NCBI GenBank assembly: GCA_016281055.1
Contig: JAEEHW010000134.1
Location: 51,658 to 115,657 of the forward strand
Direction of reading: 5' to 3'
Length of the DNA stretch: 64,000 nucleotides
DNA from: Prevotella sp.
GTDB lineage: Bacteria > Bacteroidota > Bacteroidia > Bacteroidales > Bacteroidaceae
Below the pieces are notes generated by a model that saw nothing but the letters and a program-made list of their open reading frames with translations, did not search any database and was not told the DNA's origin. This document shows, piece after piece, positions 16,420-24,284 of the stretch. The position numbers and the translations under genes are program-made. Within the stretch, counting starts at the first letter, position 1. Each line of letters starts with the position of its first letter.

Positions 16420-18528
16420 ATGACTTTATATAGATATCTCTTAGTGGTACGACACATTTTCATTGCATCATTCCTGATGATGCCTGTGGCGTGTGCATAC
16501 GCTGACAATGACACTGACTGGGAGGCATATCTGCAGGAGTTGTGCGAAAACAGCGACGAGGGCGCCGCTGCTTTCGAGACGGCATACGAACACCTGACCG
16601 AACTGCAGGCTGAGCCTCTTGACGTCAATACCGCCGAGGTGGCGCAACTGCTGCAGATTCCCGGACTTGACCTCAATGTCATCAATGACATCATAGAGTA
16701 CCGCGAGAAATACGGACACCTGAAATCCATCACCGAACTGGCGCTCATTCCTTCCATCGACAACAGGCTGCGCACATTCCTTTCATCCTTCCTCGTCGTC
16801 GGCGAGGCGGAGCGCCTACCCTGGTACAGTCGCGAGCAACTGCAGAAATCCTTGAAACATCTGAAGCATACCGTGCTGTTGTCGGCATCCATCCCCACGT
16901 ATTACCGTGCCGGCGATACCGGCATGTCGTCGGTTAATGGCAACAGATACGCCGGTGCATACCTCGGCGACCCCGTGAAGCACTCCCTGCGCTATAGCGT
17001 GAAGATGGGCAGCCATGCAGCCCTTAACGTCACCGGCGGCAAGACCGCCGGCGAACCCTTCGGCACTGACGGCAACGGCATGGGCTATGACACCTATTCC
17101 TTTAATGTCAGCGCAAACAGGATAGGACATCTCAACCGCATCATCATCGGGCATTTCCGCGCACAGTTCGGCATGGGACTGACCGTAAACAACAGTTTCA
17201 CGATGGGCAGGCAGGCCATGCTTTCGTCTGTCGGACGTCTCACCAGCGCCTTCACTCCCCACGGCAGCGCTGGCGACGGCAGGCACTTCCAGGGCATTGC
17301 CGCAAGCGTGGATTTCTCCAAGCGCCTCCAACTCTCTGCTTTCGCCTCATGCCAGTATCTTGATGCCACGCTCAACGCCGACTCCTCATCAGTCTCTTCC
17401 TTGCTCTATTCGCCCCAGCACCGCACGCGCAGCGAGATGGCGAAGAAGCACAACACCATGCAGACTGACCTCGCTGCCCATCTGCGATACCTCTCCCCAC
17501 TCACCGCCAAGGTGCAGTGGAGCATCGGGGCGTCATTGGCATACACGGCGTTCAGCCGCACGCTCAATCCCACCTTCAGCCCTGCCGACACCGTCAGTGC
17601 CTCGCGCCTCTACCGCCTGCACCATCCGCACGGCACACGCTTTTGGAATGTCGCTGCCGACTACAGCCTGCGCTGGCGCACCCTCACGCTGAGCGGCGAG
17701 ACCGCCCTCAACGACCAGGGCGCCATTGCCACCGTCAACACCGTTTCATGGCGCACTGCGCAACGCCTCACGCTGTCTGCCGTGCAGCGTTACTACGCCT
17801 ACCAATACTACGCCCTCAACGGCTCCTCGTTCAGCAGCGGCAACAGCGTGCACAACGAGAGCGGACTGTATCTCGCGGCGAGATACCTCCCCTCTGCCCG
17901 CATCACCATCGAGGCCTACACCGACATCGCCTATTACCCCTGGCTGCGATACCGCGTGTCGGGCTCGTCATACTCATGGGACAACTGCCTCAGCGCCACC
18001 CTTTCCCACAGGGAATGGACCCTTGCGCTGCGCTACCGTGCCAACAGCCGCCAGCGCGACGTCACCGCCAACGGTGCTAAGCGCCTCGCATGGCGCACCG
18101 ACCAGAAGTTACGCCTTACGGCAACATACCAGACCGACAGGCTGTCACTGCGCATGCAGACAGAAGGCTGTTGCCTCACCTTCGACAACCATTCCAGTGG
18201 CATCATCGCCTCGCTGCAGTCTGGCTATGCCTTCGCTCCCCAATGGAGGGCATACGCCATGGGAGCATACTTCCATACCGACGACTACGACTCACGCCTT
18301 TACGCCTACGAGCGCAGTATTCTTAACAATCCCTCTTTTACGTCATATTACGGCCACGGTCTCCGCCTTGCTCTGATGCTCCGTGCAGACCTCTCCTCGC
18401 ATATCATGGCAACGGTCAAAGCAGGGCATACACACTACTTTGACCGTGAAAGCATCGGCACAGCCGAGCGCACCATCTATTCCAACCACCAGACAGACAT
18501 CGACCTGCAGGTGAGGGTGAAATTCTAA
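16420..18528 (+). CDS. exported helix-hairpin-helix protein with outer-membrane barrel
   Basis: A 702-residue exported protein (signal peptide about 1-28). Residues about 55-120 form a ComEA-like double helix-hairpin-helix (DVNTAEVAQLLQIPGL, then ELALIPSIDNRL). The remaining 550 residues alternate short aromatic-rich strands typical of an outer-membrane beta-barrel and end in DLQVRVKF with a terminal Phe. Bacteroidales commonly carry this architecture. The HhH could bind DNA in the periplasm and the barrel could be a DNA or polymer port, but this is inference. The gene is markedly richer in C and G than its flanks. Confidence 0.8.
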   Translation: MTLYRYLLVVRHIFIASFLMMPVACAYADNDTDWEAYLQELCENSDEGAAAFETAYEHLTELQAEPLDVNTAEVAQLLQIPGLDLNVINDIIEYREKYGHLKSITELALIPSIDNRLRTFLSSFLVVGEAERLPWYSREQLQKSLKHLKHTVLLSASIPTYYRAGDTGMSSVNGNRYAGAYLGDPVKHSLRYSVKMGSHAALNVTGGKTAGEPFGTDGNGMGYDTYSFNVSANRIGHLNRIIIGHFRAQFGMGLTVNNSFTMGRQAMLSSVGRLTSAFTPHGSAGDGRHFQGIAASVDFSKRLQLSAFASCQYLDATLNADSSSVSSLLYSPQHRTRSEMAKKHNTMQTDLAAHLRYLSPLTAKVQWSIGASLAYTAFSRTLNPTFSPADTVSASRLYRLHHPHGTRFWNVAADYSLRWRTLTLSGETALNDQGAIATVNTVSWRTAQRLTLSAVQRYYAYQYYALNGSSFSSGNSVHNESGLYLAARYLPSARITIEAYTDIAYYPWLRYRVSGSSYSWDNCLSATLSHREWTLALRYRANSRQRDVTANGAKRLAWRTDQKLRLTATYQTDRLSLRMQTEGCCLTFDNHSSGIIASLQSGYAFAPQWRAYAMGAYFHTDDYDSRLYAYERSILNNPSFTSYYGHGLRLALMLRADLSSHIMATVKAGHTHYFDRESIGTAERTIYSNHQTDIDLQVRVKF

Positions 18529-18540
18529 GGAATAGTTCTG

Positions 18541-18715
18541 ATACACTATTTCATCCTTGCGGAGTTAAGAGAATTTAGGGGAGTTAAAGGGAGTTAAGAG
18601 ACAATACTTTCACCTATTACTACAGTCATTTTTTAACTACTATAGACTCCCATTAGTCACTAAGCAAGCAGAGCTTGCGAAAGTTGATTAATTTGTACTA
18701 AAACACGTCATTTTT
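18541..18715. other. repeat-bearing spacer
   Basis: After the barrel gene there is a purine-rich stretch of GGGAGTTAA-type units (18565-18600), like the left arm of the interspersed repeats further on, and a short perfect hairpin GCAAGC-AGA-GCTTGC (18665-18679) that lacks a T run. No gene is visible. Confidence 0.5.
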
Positions 18716-18716
18716 G

Positions 18717-18825
18717 TAATCAGTATCCTTTGCACTGTAATACGATAGCTTTTACCATGTAATTTGATAGCTATTGCACTATAATATGATAGCTTTTACA
18801 GTGTAATATGATAGCTTTTACAACG
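18717..18825. repeat. 22-bp tandem repeat array, copy 1
   Basis: Four contiguous 22-base units (18738-18759, 18760-18781, 18782-18803, 18804-18825) of the form TAATAYGATAGCTTTTACA plus three variable bases, preceded by one degenerate 21-base unit. There are no spacers. The same unit forms a second array at 40843-40930. Confidence 0.85.
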
Positions 18826-18918
18826 CCCTCTGTTTCTTTCTGTAAACCAGTCTGTTATGTGCTGTCTGTGACGAATAAAATATAAAAATGTAGAGAAGGG
18901 AACATTTAACATTTCTGA

Positions 18919-19392
18919 TTATTCAGACAATTCATTGATTATTCTCTGGAAATCAGTGCGGATATATTTCTCAAACTGTGGCTTGACATACTCTACCCCT
19001 TTTTTCTTACCGTTAAACCAGATAGTACGTTTTCCTGCATTTTTGCCCGTTTTATTCTGCACAGACTCCTTGATAAATTCGGCAGATGACAAAATCCACA
19101 TAGTACCATTTTCACCCAAACGTTCTGAATAGAAAACAAACCAATAGTTAGGACGGTGTTCATGCTCGATAGCAGCAAACAGGGCAGCATCACCATCTAT
19201 TACATTCTTTGAGCGTGCCTTTATCTGCACTTCAACAAAAGTACCATCTGGGCGGCGCACAACAGCATCGATACCTTTGTCATCAACGACTGGCAGATAT
19301 ACATCAAGACCTTCTTTTAGCATTTGTCCAATAAGATAATGTTCTATGCGCTTGCCGAAGGATGCAAGGTTTGTAAATGAGTGATTTTTCAT
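18919..19392 (-). CDS. PD-(D/E)XK-like nuclease-fold protein
   Basis: A 157-residue cytoplasmic protein. The core DKGIDAVVRRPDGTFVEVQIKA fits the PD-(D/E)XK pattern (split: GIDAVVRR, then FVEVQIKA): an Asp, a turn, then E-x-x-K on the next strand. The flanking segments (FGKRIEHYLIGQMLKEGLDV before, NYWFVFYSERLGENGTMWIL after) are as in DUF4365/Holliday-resolvase-like proteins. It may be a small endonuclease or a nuclease-fold binding protein. It stands alone between repeat arrays, divergent from the TonB operon, with a good promoter of its own (19436-19468). Confidence 0.65.
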   Translation of the reverse strand: MKNHSFTNLASFGKRIEHYLIGQMLKEGLDVYLPVVDDKGIDAVVRRPDGTFVEVQIKARSKNVIDGDAALFAAIEHEHRPNYWFVFYSERLGENGTMWILSSAEFIKESVQNKTGKNAGKRTIWFNGKKKGVEYVKPQFEKYIRTDFQRIINELSE

Positions 19393-19435
19393 ATTAAAGT
19401 ATTCTTAATTATGTACCTCAATATTGTTCATCATT

Positions 19436-19468
19436 GCAAAATTACGAAAAAAAGCCCATTCGTCCAAA
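19436..19468 (-). promoter_or_regulatory. promoter of the PD-(D/E)XK-like gene
   Basis: On the minus strand TTTG (19465-19468), 20 bases, TAATTTTGC (19436-19444), a strong Bacteroidetes promoter. The ATG at 19392 is about 44 bases downstream. Its -33 box is the first four bases of the 104-base element that drives the opposite strand, so both genes may answer to the same regulator. Confidence 0.7.
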
Positions 19469-19568
19469 TAAAATACCTAAATTGTTATTCTGGGCATCGC
19501 AGACACTACGATAAAAACCTCATTTTTAGGTATTGTGGGGAATGGGGAAAAGCAGTAACTTTGCACTC
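19465..19568 (+). promoter_or_regulatory. 104-base operator/promoter element, copy 1 (TonB/HMA operon)
   Basis: Nearly identical (99 of 104 bases) to 29007-29110. It holds a -33 TTG (19533-19535), a 20-base spacer and -7 TAACTTTGC (19556-19564). A dyad AAAACCT (19514-19520) / AGGTATT (19528-19534) overlaps the -33 box, and a further half-site AATACCTAAA (19472-19481) is the perfect complement of TTTAGGTATT (19525-19534). This is the layout expected of a repressor-controlled promoter. The same dyad recurs at 47711-47730. Confidence 0.7.
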
Positions 19569-19615
19569 GCAAACTCGCTAAGGCGACCACGAGCCTGCTG
19601 TGCAGACACTCGTTG

Positions 19616-19719
19616 TTTGCTTCGTGCGATAACATTGTCACTCGCAAATCAGAGACGTGCACCATTCTGGTGAATGACATGCACTATTTGTTTCGTGCGA
19701 TAACATTGTCACTCGCAAA
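19616..19719. repeat. 33-base direct repeats in the TonB/HMA leader
   Basis: 19616-19648 and 19687-19719 are identical at 32 of 33 bases (core CGTGCGATAACATTGTCACT), 71 bases apart, and each has TTTG/GCAAA-type complementary ends. The shorter string CACTCGCAAACTCGC also occurs at 19565 and 19711. They lie in the long leader between promoter and first gene. Confidence 0.75.
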
Positions 19720-19729
19720 CTCGCAATAA

Positions 19730-19863
19730 GATTGAAAGATGGAAAGATTGAAAAATTGAAGTTGCAGGAAGATTGAAGGATGGAAAAATTGAAAAATGAA
19801 AGTTGCCATGCGGTAAAAAACTTCAATTCTTCAATTCTTAAGTTCTTCAACTCTTCAATCCTC
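19730..19863. repeat. purine-arm/pyrimidine-arm hairpin repeat
   Basis: A left arm of GATTGAAGA/GGAAAAATTGAA units (19730-19800), a short core GTTGCCATGCGGTAAAAAAC, and a right arm of TTCAATTCTTCAA units (19820-19858). The arms are largely complementary, so transcripts could fold into one long hairpin. Confidence 0.65.
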
Positions 19864-19869
19864 TACCAA

Positions 19870-19948
19870 AATGAAAAAGGGATACCACAAGACTAAAGCG
19901 TGGAAATCTTAACGCAAAGGCCTGTATGGCATCCCAAACAAAATTAGA
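19870..19948 (-). ncRNA. candidate small RNA antisense to the TonB/HMA leader
   Basis: A minus-strand transcript from the promoter at 19953-19985 would begin near 19948 with GTCTAATTTTGTTTGGGA. It forms a 9-bp helix between 19935-19927 and 19887-19879 and ends in TTTTTCATTTT, an intrinsic-terminator layout. The helix is continuous only on the minus strand, where one pair is G-U; on the plus strand the same position is an A/C mismatch. This supports the minus strand as the functional RNA. It lies entirely within the 5' leader of the TonB receptor message. Confidence 0.45.
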
Positions 19949-19952
19949 CGTT

Positions 19953-19985
19953 GCAAAGGTATATGTTTTTTTTCAATAAAGCAAA
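19953..19985 (-). promoter_or_regulatory. antisense promoter inside the start of the TonB receptor gene
   Basis: On the minus strand TTTG (19982-19985), 20 bases, TACCTTTGC (19953-19961). It spans the receptor start codon and points away from it into the leader. Confidence 0.6.
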
Positions 19986-22023
19986 ATATTTCGGACGCAA
20001 AGCATTTTTTTGCGTTTTTTTAACCTTGCCTGCTTCTTTTACAGCAGCGCAGGACAGTACTTCCATAGGACAAAAGGACGTGGAACTCAGCGACGTGGTC
20101 GTGGAGGGTGGCACGGTGAGGAAATATCAGGGCACGGTGAATGCTGAGATGATTTCCACCACTGAACTTTTTCGCGCTGCCTGCTGTAATCTCGGCGAGA
20201 GCTTCTCAACCAATCCTTCGGTGGATGTGAGTTATTCTGATGCCGCCACTGGTGCGCAGCAGATAAAGTTGCTCGGACTTTCTGGCACTTACGTGCAGAT
20301 GCTGACGGAGAACATTCCCAACTATCGCGGCGCGGCTATGCCTTACGCCTTGAGTTATGTGCCTGGCACCTGGATGCAGAGCATACAGGTGTCGAAGGGG
20401 GCCTCGTCGGTAAAGAATGGTTATGAGAGCATCACGGGACAGATAAACGTGGAGTTTAAGAAACCGCAGGCAACGCAGTTTCTTGAGGCTAATGCCTTCC
20501 TCAACACTATGGGGAAATGGGAGGCGAACTTCCAGGGCAACCTGCACCTTGGAAAGAAATGGCGCACGGCGCTGCTGCTGCATTACGAAGACATGAACTC
20601 TGCCCACGACAGCAACAAGGACGGGTTTGTAGATATGCCCAAGGTGCGCCAATACAGTGCCATGAGCCGCTGGTTTTATAAAAGCACGCACCACATGTTG
20701 CAGTTCAGCATAAAGGGCATGAAGGAGAAACGTTGCGGCGGACAGATAGGGCATGACAGTCACCATGCGTGCGACCCTTACCTTATAAATATTGACAATG
20801 ACCGCTATGAGGCTTTTGCAAAGAATGCGCTTCTGTTTAACGACTCGCACAATACCAACATTGCGCTGATACTCTCTGGTTCACTGCATCTGCAGGATGC
20901 CGCATACGGCAACAGACAGTATGAGGTGAACGAGAAGAACTTCTATGCCTCGCTGATGTATGAGGCCGCCTACGGCGAGCACCACAGCCTGTCGGCAGGC
21001 ATTAGCCTTAATCATGACTATTTTAGTGAAGAGTTAAGAGTTAAGAGTGAAGAAGGTTCATCACATTTTTCACTTTTCACTTCTCACTTTTCACTTCTTC
21101 CCAAAGAAACCGTCCCCGGTGCATACGTGCAGTACACATATAAAGTGGGGGAGACGCTGACAGCCATGTGCGGACTGCGCATTGACCATAGCAATGTGTA
21201 TGGCACGTTCTGGACACCACGCGCACATGTGAAGTGGGCGCCGGGCAGCATTGTGTCGCTGCGCGCATCGGTGGGCAAGGGCTACCGCACGCCGCATGTG
21301 CTGGCAGAGAACAACAACCTGCTGGCAAGCAGCCGCAGTCTGCTGGTAAGTGAGCGGATAAGCCAGGAGGAGGCATGGAACTACGGCATCAGCATGCAGT
21401 GGAACATACCCGTAGCCGGCAAGACGCTGAACCTCAATGCAGAGTATTATTATACGAACTTCTTGCACCAGATGGTCATCGACATGGACACTGACCCACA
21501 CGCTGTGATGTTTCGCAATCTTGACGGCGACTCATATTCGCATACATGGCAGGTGGATGCTACATATCCGTTCTTTAGAGGTTTTACGGCAACAGCCGCA
21601 TATCGCCGCACAAACGTGAAGTGCACCTATGGCGGACTGCTGATGGAGAAACCGCTGACAAACCGCTACAAGGGACTGCTCACCATGTCGTACAAGCCCG
21701 GACTGGGGAAATGGCAGTTTGACCTCACGCTTCAACTGAACGGCGGCGGACGTATGCCTGCTGCCTATCAGAACGCTGACGGCACACAGTCGTGGGGCAC
21801 GGAGTTTAAGGCCTACGAACAACTCAATGCACAGGTGACGCGCTACTTCCGTCACTTCTCCATATATGCGGGTGGCGAGAACATCACGGGCTTCAAGCAG
21901 AAGAACCCCGTCATCGGTGCTGACAATCCGTGGGGCGACACGTTCGACTCCACAGTGGTATGGGGACCTATGCGCGGAGCAATGTATTACATTGGCATAC
22001 GCTTCAACTGGAAAAAGATATAG
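19963..22023 (+). CDS. TonB-dependent outer-membrane receptor of the metal operon
   Basis: A 686-residue outer-membrane receptor: signal peptide about 1-30, TonB-box-like VELSDVVVEGG, plug domain (IKLLGLSGTYVQMLTENIP, then IQVSKGASSVKNGYESITGQINVEF) and a 22-strand-type barrel ending IGIRFNWKKI. A loop with KEKRCGGQIGHDSHHACD is rich in Cys and His and could bind metal. The ATG at 19963 is chosen; the longer frame starts at a TTG lying in a promoter box. The next gene encodes an HMA protein, which points to a transition metal or metallophore as cargo. An insertion of repeat-like DNA (21026-21101) adds about 25 low-complexity residues in frame. Confidence 0.88.
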   Translation: MFFFNKAKYFGRKAFFCVFLTLPASFTAAQDSTSIGQKDVELSDVVVEGGTVRKYQGTVNAEMISTTELFRAACCNLGESFSTNPSVDVSYSDAATGAQQIKLLGLSGTYVQMLTENIPNYRGAAMPYALSYVPGTWMQSIQVSKGASSVKNGYESITGQINVEFKKPQATQFLEANAFLNTMGKWEANFQGNLHLGKKWRTALLLHYEDMNSAHDSNKDGFVDMPKVRQYSAMSRWFYKSTHHMLQFSIKGMKEKRCGGQIGHDSHHACDPYLINIDNDRYEAFAKNALLFNDSHNTNIALILSGSLHLQDAAYGNRQYEVNEKNFYASLMYEAAYGEHHSLSAGISLNHDYFSEELRVKSEEGSSHFSLFTSHFSLLPKETVPGAYVQYTYKVGETLTAMCGLRIDHSNVYGTFWTPRAHVKWAPGSIVSLRASVGKGYRTPHVLAENNNLLASSRSLLVSERISQEEAWNYGISMQWNIPVAGKTLNLNAEYYYTNFLHQMVIDMDTDPHAVMFRNLDGDSYSHTWQVDATYPFFRGFTATAAYRRTNVKCTYGGLLMEKPLTNRYKGLLTMSYKPGLGKWQFDLTLQLNGGGRMPAAYQNADGTQSWGTEFKAYEQLNAQVTRYFRHFSIYAGGENITGFKQKNPVIGADNPWGDTFDSTVVWGPMRGAMYYIGIRFNWKKI
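21026..21101. repeat. hairpin-repeat arms inserted in frame in the TonB receptor
   Basis: A purine-rich arm GTGAAGAGTTAAGAGTTAAG (21026 on) and a pyrimidine-rich arm of TTTTCACTTCTCAC units (21060-21101), of the kind seen in the intergenic repeats, occur inside the gene. They encode a Glu/Lys-rich then Ser/Phe/His-rich segment in the barrel without breaking the frame. Confidence 0.65.
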
Positions 22024-22146
22024 GGAGTATTAAGGATTGATAGGGGAGTGAAAAGGGAGTAGAAAAGAAGTGAAAGGGACAAATGCGTTAGACTGATGAA
22101 TATGCAAGCGTAATGTCTTAACTCCTTATCTCCTTAACTCCTTATA
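22023..22146. repeat. interspersed hairpin repeat, copy A
   Basis: Left arm with GGGAGTGAAAAGGGAGTAG-type units (22023-22079), core from GACAAATGCGTTAGACTGAT to AATGTC (22078-22117), right arm TTAACTCCTTATCTCC (22118-22146). The core matches copies at 27089-27130 and, inverted, 24152-24193. Confidence 0.75.
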
Positions 22147-22186
22147 GCTTATAATTAATCAATAAATAAAAACATCAAAAAACAAA

Positions 22187-22693
22187 ATGAAGAAAATTGG
22201 AATGTTTATGGCTGCCATGATGATTGCAGCCACAGGTTTTGCAAAAGACATCAAGACCGTAGTATTCAACACCGCACCTGAGATGCACTGCCAGAACTGC
22301 GAGAACCGCATCAAGGAGGGACTGAAGTTTGAGAAGGGCGTGAAGGACATCAAGACAGACTTGGAGACAAAGACTGTCACCATTGAGTATGATGCAGACA
22401 AGACCAGCACCGACAAACTCGTGGAGGCTTTCGCAAAGATTAACTACACAGCAACAGAGGCCAAGGCTGGTGGTTGCAAGTGTAAGCACGCTGAAGGTCA
22501 GGGTTGCTGCAAGAAAAAAGCAGAAGGCGAAGGCCATAAGTGTAAGCACGCAGAAGGCGAAGGTCACCATTGCAAGAAGGAAGGTGAAGGCCATCAGTGC
22601 AAGCACGCCGAGGGCGAAGGTCACCACTGCAAGAAGGAAGGCGAAGGCCATCAGTGCAAAAAGCATGCCCAGACAGCAGAAGAAACAAAGTAA
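22187..22693 (+). CDS. exported heavy-metal-associated (HMA) protein with His/Cys-rich tail
   Basis: A 168-residue exported protein (signal peptide 1-19). Residues 24-92 form a ferredoxin-like HMA domain with the metal site MHCQNC (Cys35, Cys38). Residues 97-160 are a tail with nine Cys and eleven His in repeats of the type CKHAEGEGHHCKKEGEGHQ (two near-identical 19-residue units plus partial ones). HMA domains typically carry Cu(I) or Zn(II); the tail looks like a metal buffer or sink. It lies 163 bases after the TonB receptor and probably hands over or stores metal in the periplasm. The tandem DNA repeats make tail length likely to vary between strains. Confidence 0.85.
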   Translation: MKKIGMFMAAMMIAATGFAKDIKTVVFNTAPEMHCQNCENRIKEGLKFEKGVKDIKTDLETKTVTIEYDADKTSTDKLVEAFAKINYTATEAKAGGCKCKHAEGQGCCKKKAEGEGHKCKHAEGEGHHCKKEGEGHQCKHAEGEGHHCKKEGEGHQCKKHAQTAEETK

Positions 22694-22765
22694 TCAAATG
22701 ACATTAACGTAAGAAAGACTATTTTTCCCAAACAAAATTAGACAAACAAAAACAAAATTAGACAA

Positions 22766-24043
22766 ATGAAAAAGATTTTCAGGAAACTCGCCGTGCTGGC
22801 ACTTGCGTGCCCGCTGGTACTTGCTGCGTGCAGCAGCGACGATGACGCACAGCGTCTTATCAATGTAGTGTTTAACGCAGCCCCTGCCGTTGACGGCACG
22901 CTCGAACTCAGTGCCCTGGAGGGTACAGAGGTGATGTTCACCGACGTGCGCAACCAGGATGCCAAGTCGTTTACGCTCGATGCTGAGGGTAAGGCAAACG
23001 TTGCAATCGCCCCAGGTACTTACAACATCTCTATCAGCAAGACTGTGAAGAACGAGCAGGGTGAGGACGTGAAGATGGCTATGGTTATGGAGAACGTGGC
23101 ACTGACACAAGACCTGCAGGTGGTTGACGGCAAGGTTACGTCGCTGCCGATGAGTGCGCTGGGCCAGGACTTCATCTTCTCTGAGGTGTTCTTCAACGGT
23201 GAGACAAACTCTGGTCGCATGATGCACCCCGATCAGTACATCGTACTTTTCAACCCAACAAACGAAACTCTCTATGCAGACGGTATCTGCATTGCCGTGA
23301 CACAGCACATCTCATGGTGGGACAAGAAGCCTTGGTATGACTCATTCTATCCAAACCGTGTGCCTATCGGTGGATTCATCACCATCCCTGGCAACGGCAC
23401 CGACGTGGCAGTGGCTCCAGGCGAGAAACTGGTCATTGCCTTCACTGCAGTGAACCACGCAGAGGTGGTTACGACAGTCAACGACGTAGAGATTGCTTAT
23501 GACCATGCCGTTGACCTCTCTGGTGCTGACTACGAGATATACTACGGTCCAGATGCAAGCGACGTGGACAATCCTGATGTGCCAAACGTGCTGATATCAG
23601 AGAACGGCGACTCTTACGGTTTCTTCTTCCAGCCACGCGGCTATGTAAGTCCGCTCATCTTCCGCCTTGCTGACGGCAAGCAGGAGACCATCGATGCCTT
23701 CATTGCTGCAAACGCAAGCAAGTTCACACAGACCACAGAAGAAGGCGACGTGGAGAGCGTAATCTGGTCGGTTGAGACAAGCAAGATTCTTGACGGCATA
23801 CAGACCAGCGATGTGCCGCAGGACGTGAAGACACGCTGCATCCCAGTGGTGGTTGACGAGGGTAAGTTCCTTGTAAACGGCTGTCACCGTCAGGAACTCT
23901 GCATCCGCAAGGAGATAAAGGTTGGCGACAAGATTTTCTATCAGGATACCAACAACAGCTCTGAGGACATGGAGGACGTGAACGAGCGCAAGGCCGCCGG
24001 CAAGTATCAGACAGCATTCCCTCTTGGTTGGAGAATAAAATAA
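22766..24043 (+). CDS. surface/periplasmic lipoprotein, DUF4876-like
   Basis: A 425-residue lipoprotein (lipobox LVLAAC, Cys22, followed by SSDDD, a surface-export-type acidic stretch). Residues 30-130 form an immunoglobulin-like module with AEGKANVAIAPGTYNISISK, recalling carboxypeptidase-regulatory folds. The rest has a lamin-tail-like start (DQYIVLFNPTNETLYADG) and several Trp-rich segments. I place it in the family usually called DUF4876, found beside TonB receptors in Bacteroidales, but from memory only. It probably works with the following receptor as a capture lipoprotein. Its stop codon is formed by a downstream TGCACAATGC repeat. Confidence 0.7.
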   Translation: MKKIFRKLAVLALACPLVLAACSSDDDAQRLINVVFNAAPAVDGTLELSALEGTEVMFTDVRNQDAKSFTLDAEGKANVAIAPGTYNISISKTVKNEQGEDVKMAMVMENVALTQDLQVVDGKVTSLPMSALGQDFIFSEVFFNGETNSGRMMHPDQYIVLFNPTNETLYADGICIAVTQHISWWDKKPWYDSFYPNRVPIGGFITIPGNGTDVAVAPGEKLVIAFTAVNHAEVVTTVNDVEIAYDHAVDLSGADYEIYYGPDASDVDNPDVPNVLISENGDSYGFFFQPRGYVSPLIFRLADGKQETIDAFIAANASKFTQTTEEGDVESVIWSVETSKILDGIQTSDVPQDVKTRCIPVVVDEGKFLVNGCHRQELCIRKEIKVGDKIFYQDTNNSSEDMEDVNERKAAGKYQTAFPLGWRIK

Positions 24044-24098
24044 TGCACAATGCATAATGCACAATGCACAATTGGCTCCGCATGATAATGCATAATGC
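24041..24098. repeat. TGCACAATGCATAATGC low-complexity hairpin repeat
   Basis: TAATGCACAATGCATAATGC-type units on both sides of a short core GGCTCCGCATGA. The same core type (CCATGCGG) and units recur at 40763-40844. The first three bases are the stop codon of the lipoprotein gene. Confidence 0.7.
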
Positions 24099-24105
24099 AA
24101 GTTTT

Positions 24106-24239
24106 GGGGAGTGAAAGGGGAGTAGAAAAGGAGTGAAAGGGGAGTGATAGGGACATTGCATTTTGCCTGTCCGCAAAGTCTAATACACATGTCACTATCA
24201 CTCTCTTATCACTCCACTATCACTTCTCTATCACTCCCC
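24106..24239. repeat. interspersed hairpin repeat, copy B (inverted)
   Basis: Left arm of GGGGAGTGAAAGG units (24106-24151), a 42-base core from GACATTGCATTTTGCCTGTC to ACACATGTC (24152-24193), right arm of ACTATCACTCCC units (24194-24239). The core is the reverse complement of the copy A/C core. Confidence 0.75.
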
Positions 24240-24284
24240 TAAAACCACTCTAACTCCTCCTTATCTCCTAAAAAATAAAAAGAA

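Noticed and set aside
17297-18376. Long alternative frames inside the helix-hairpin-helix/barrel gene
   Set aside because: They arise from C-rich third codon positions; composition is Arg/Pro/His-rich with no recognisable protein pattern.
18717-18825. Possible CRISPR array
   Set aside because: Units of 22 bases are directly joined with no unique spacers, and no cas genes are present.
19514-19534. Calling the shared dyad a Fur box
   Set aside because: It does not resemble the GATAATGATAATC pattern; the regulator is left unnamed.
19879-19935. Riboswitch on the plus strand before the TonB receptor
   Set aside because: I could not match any known riboswitch core, and the closing helix has an A/C mismatch on that strand; the minus-strand reading is better.
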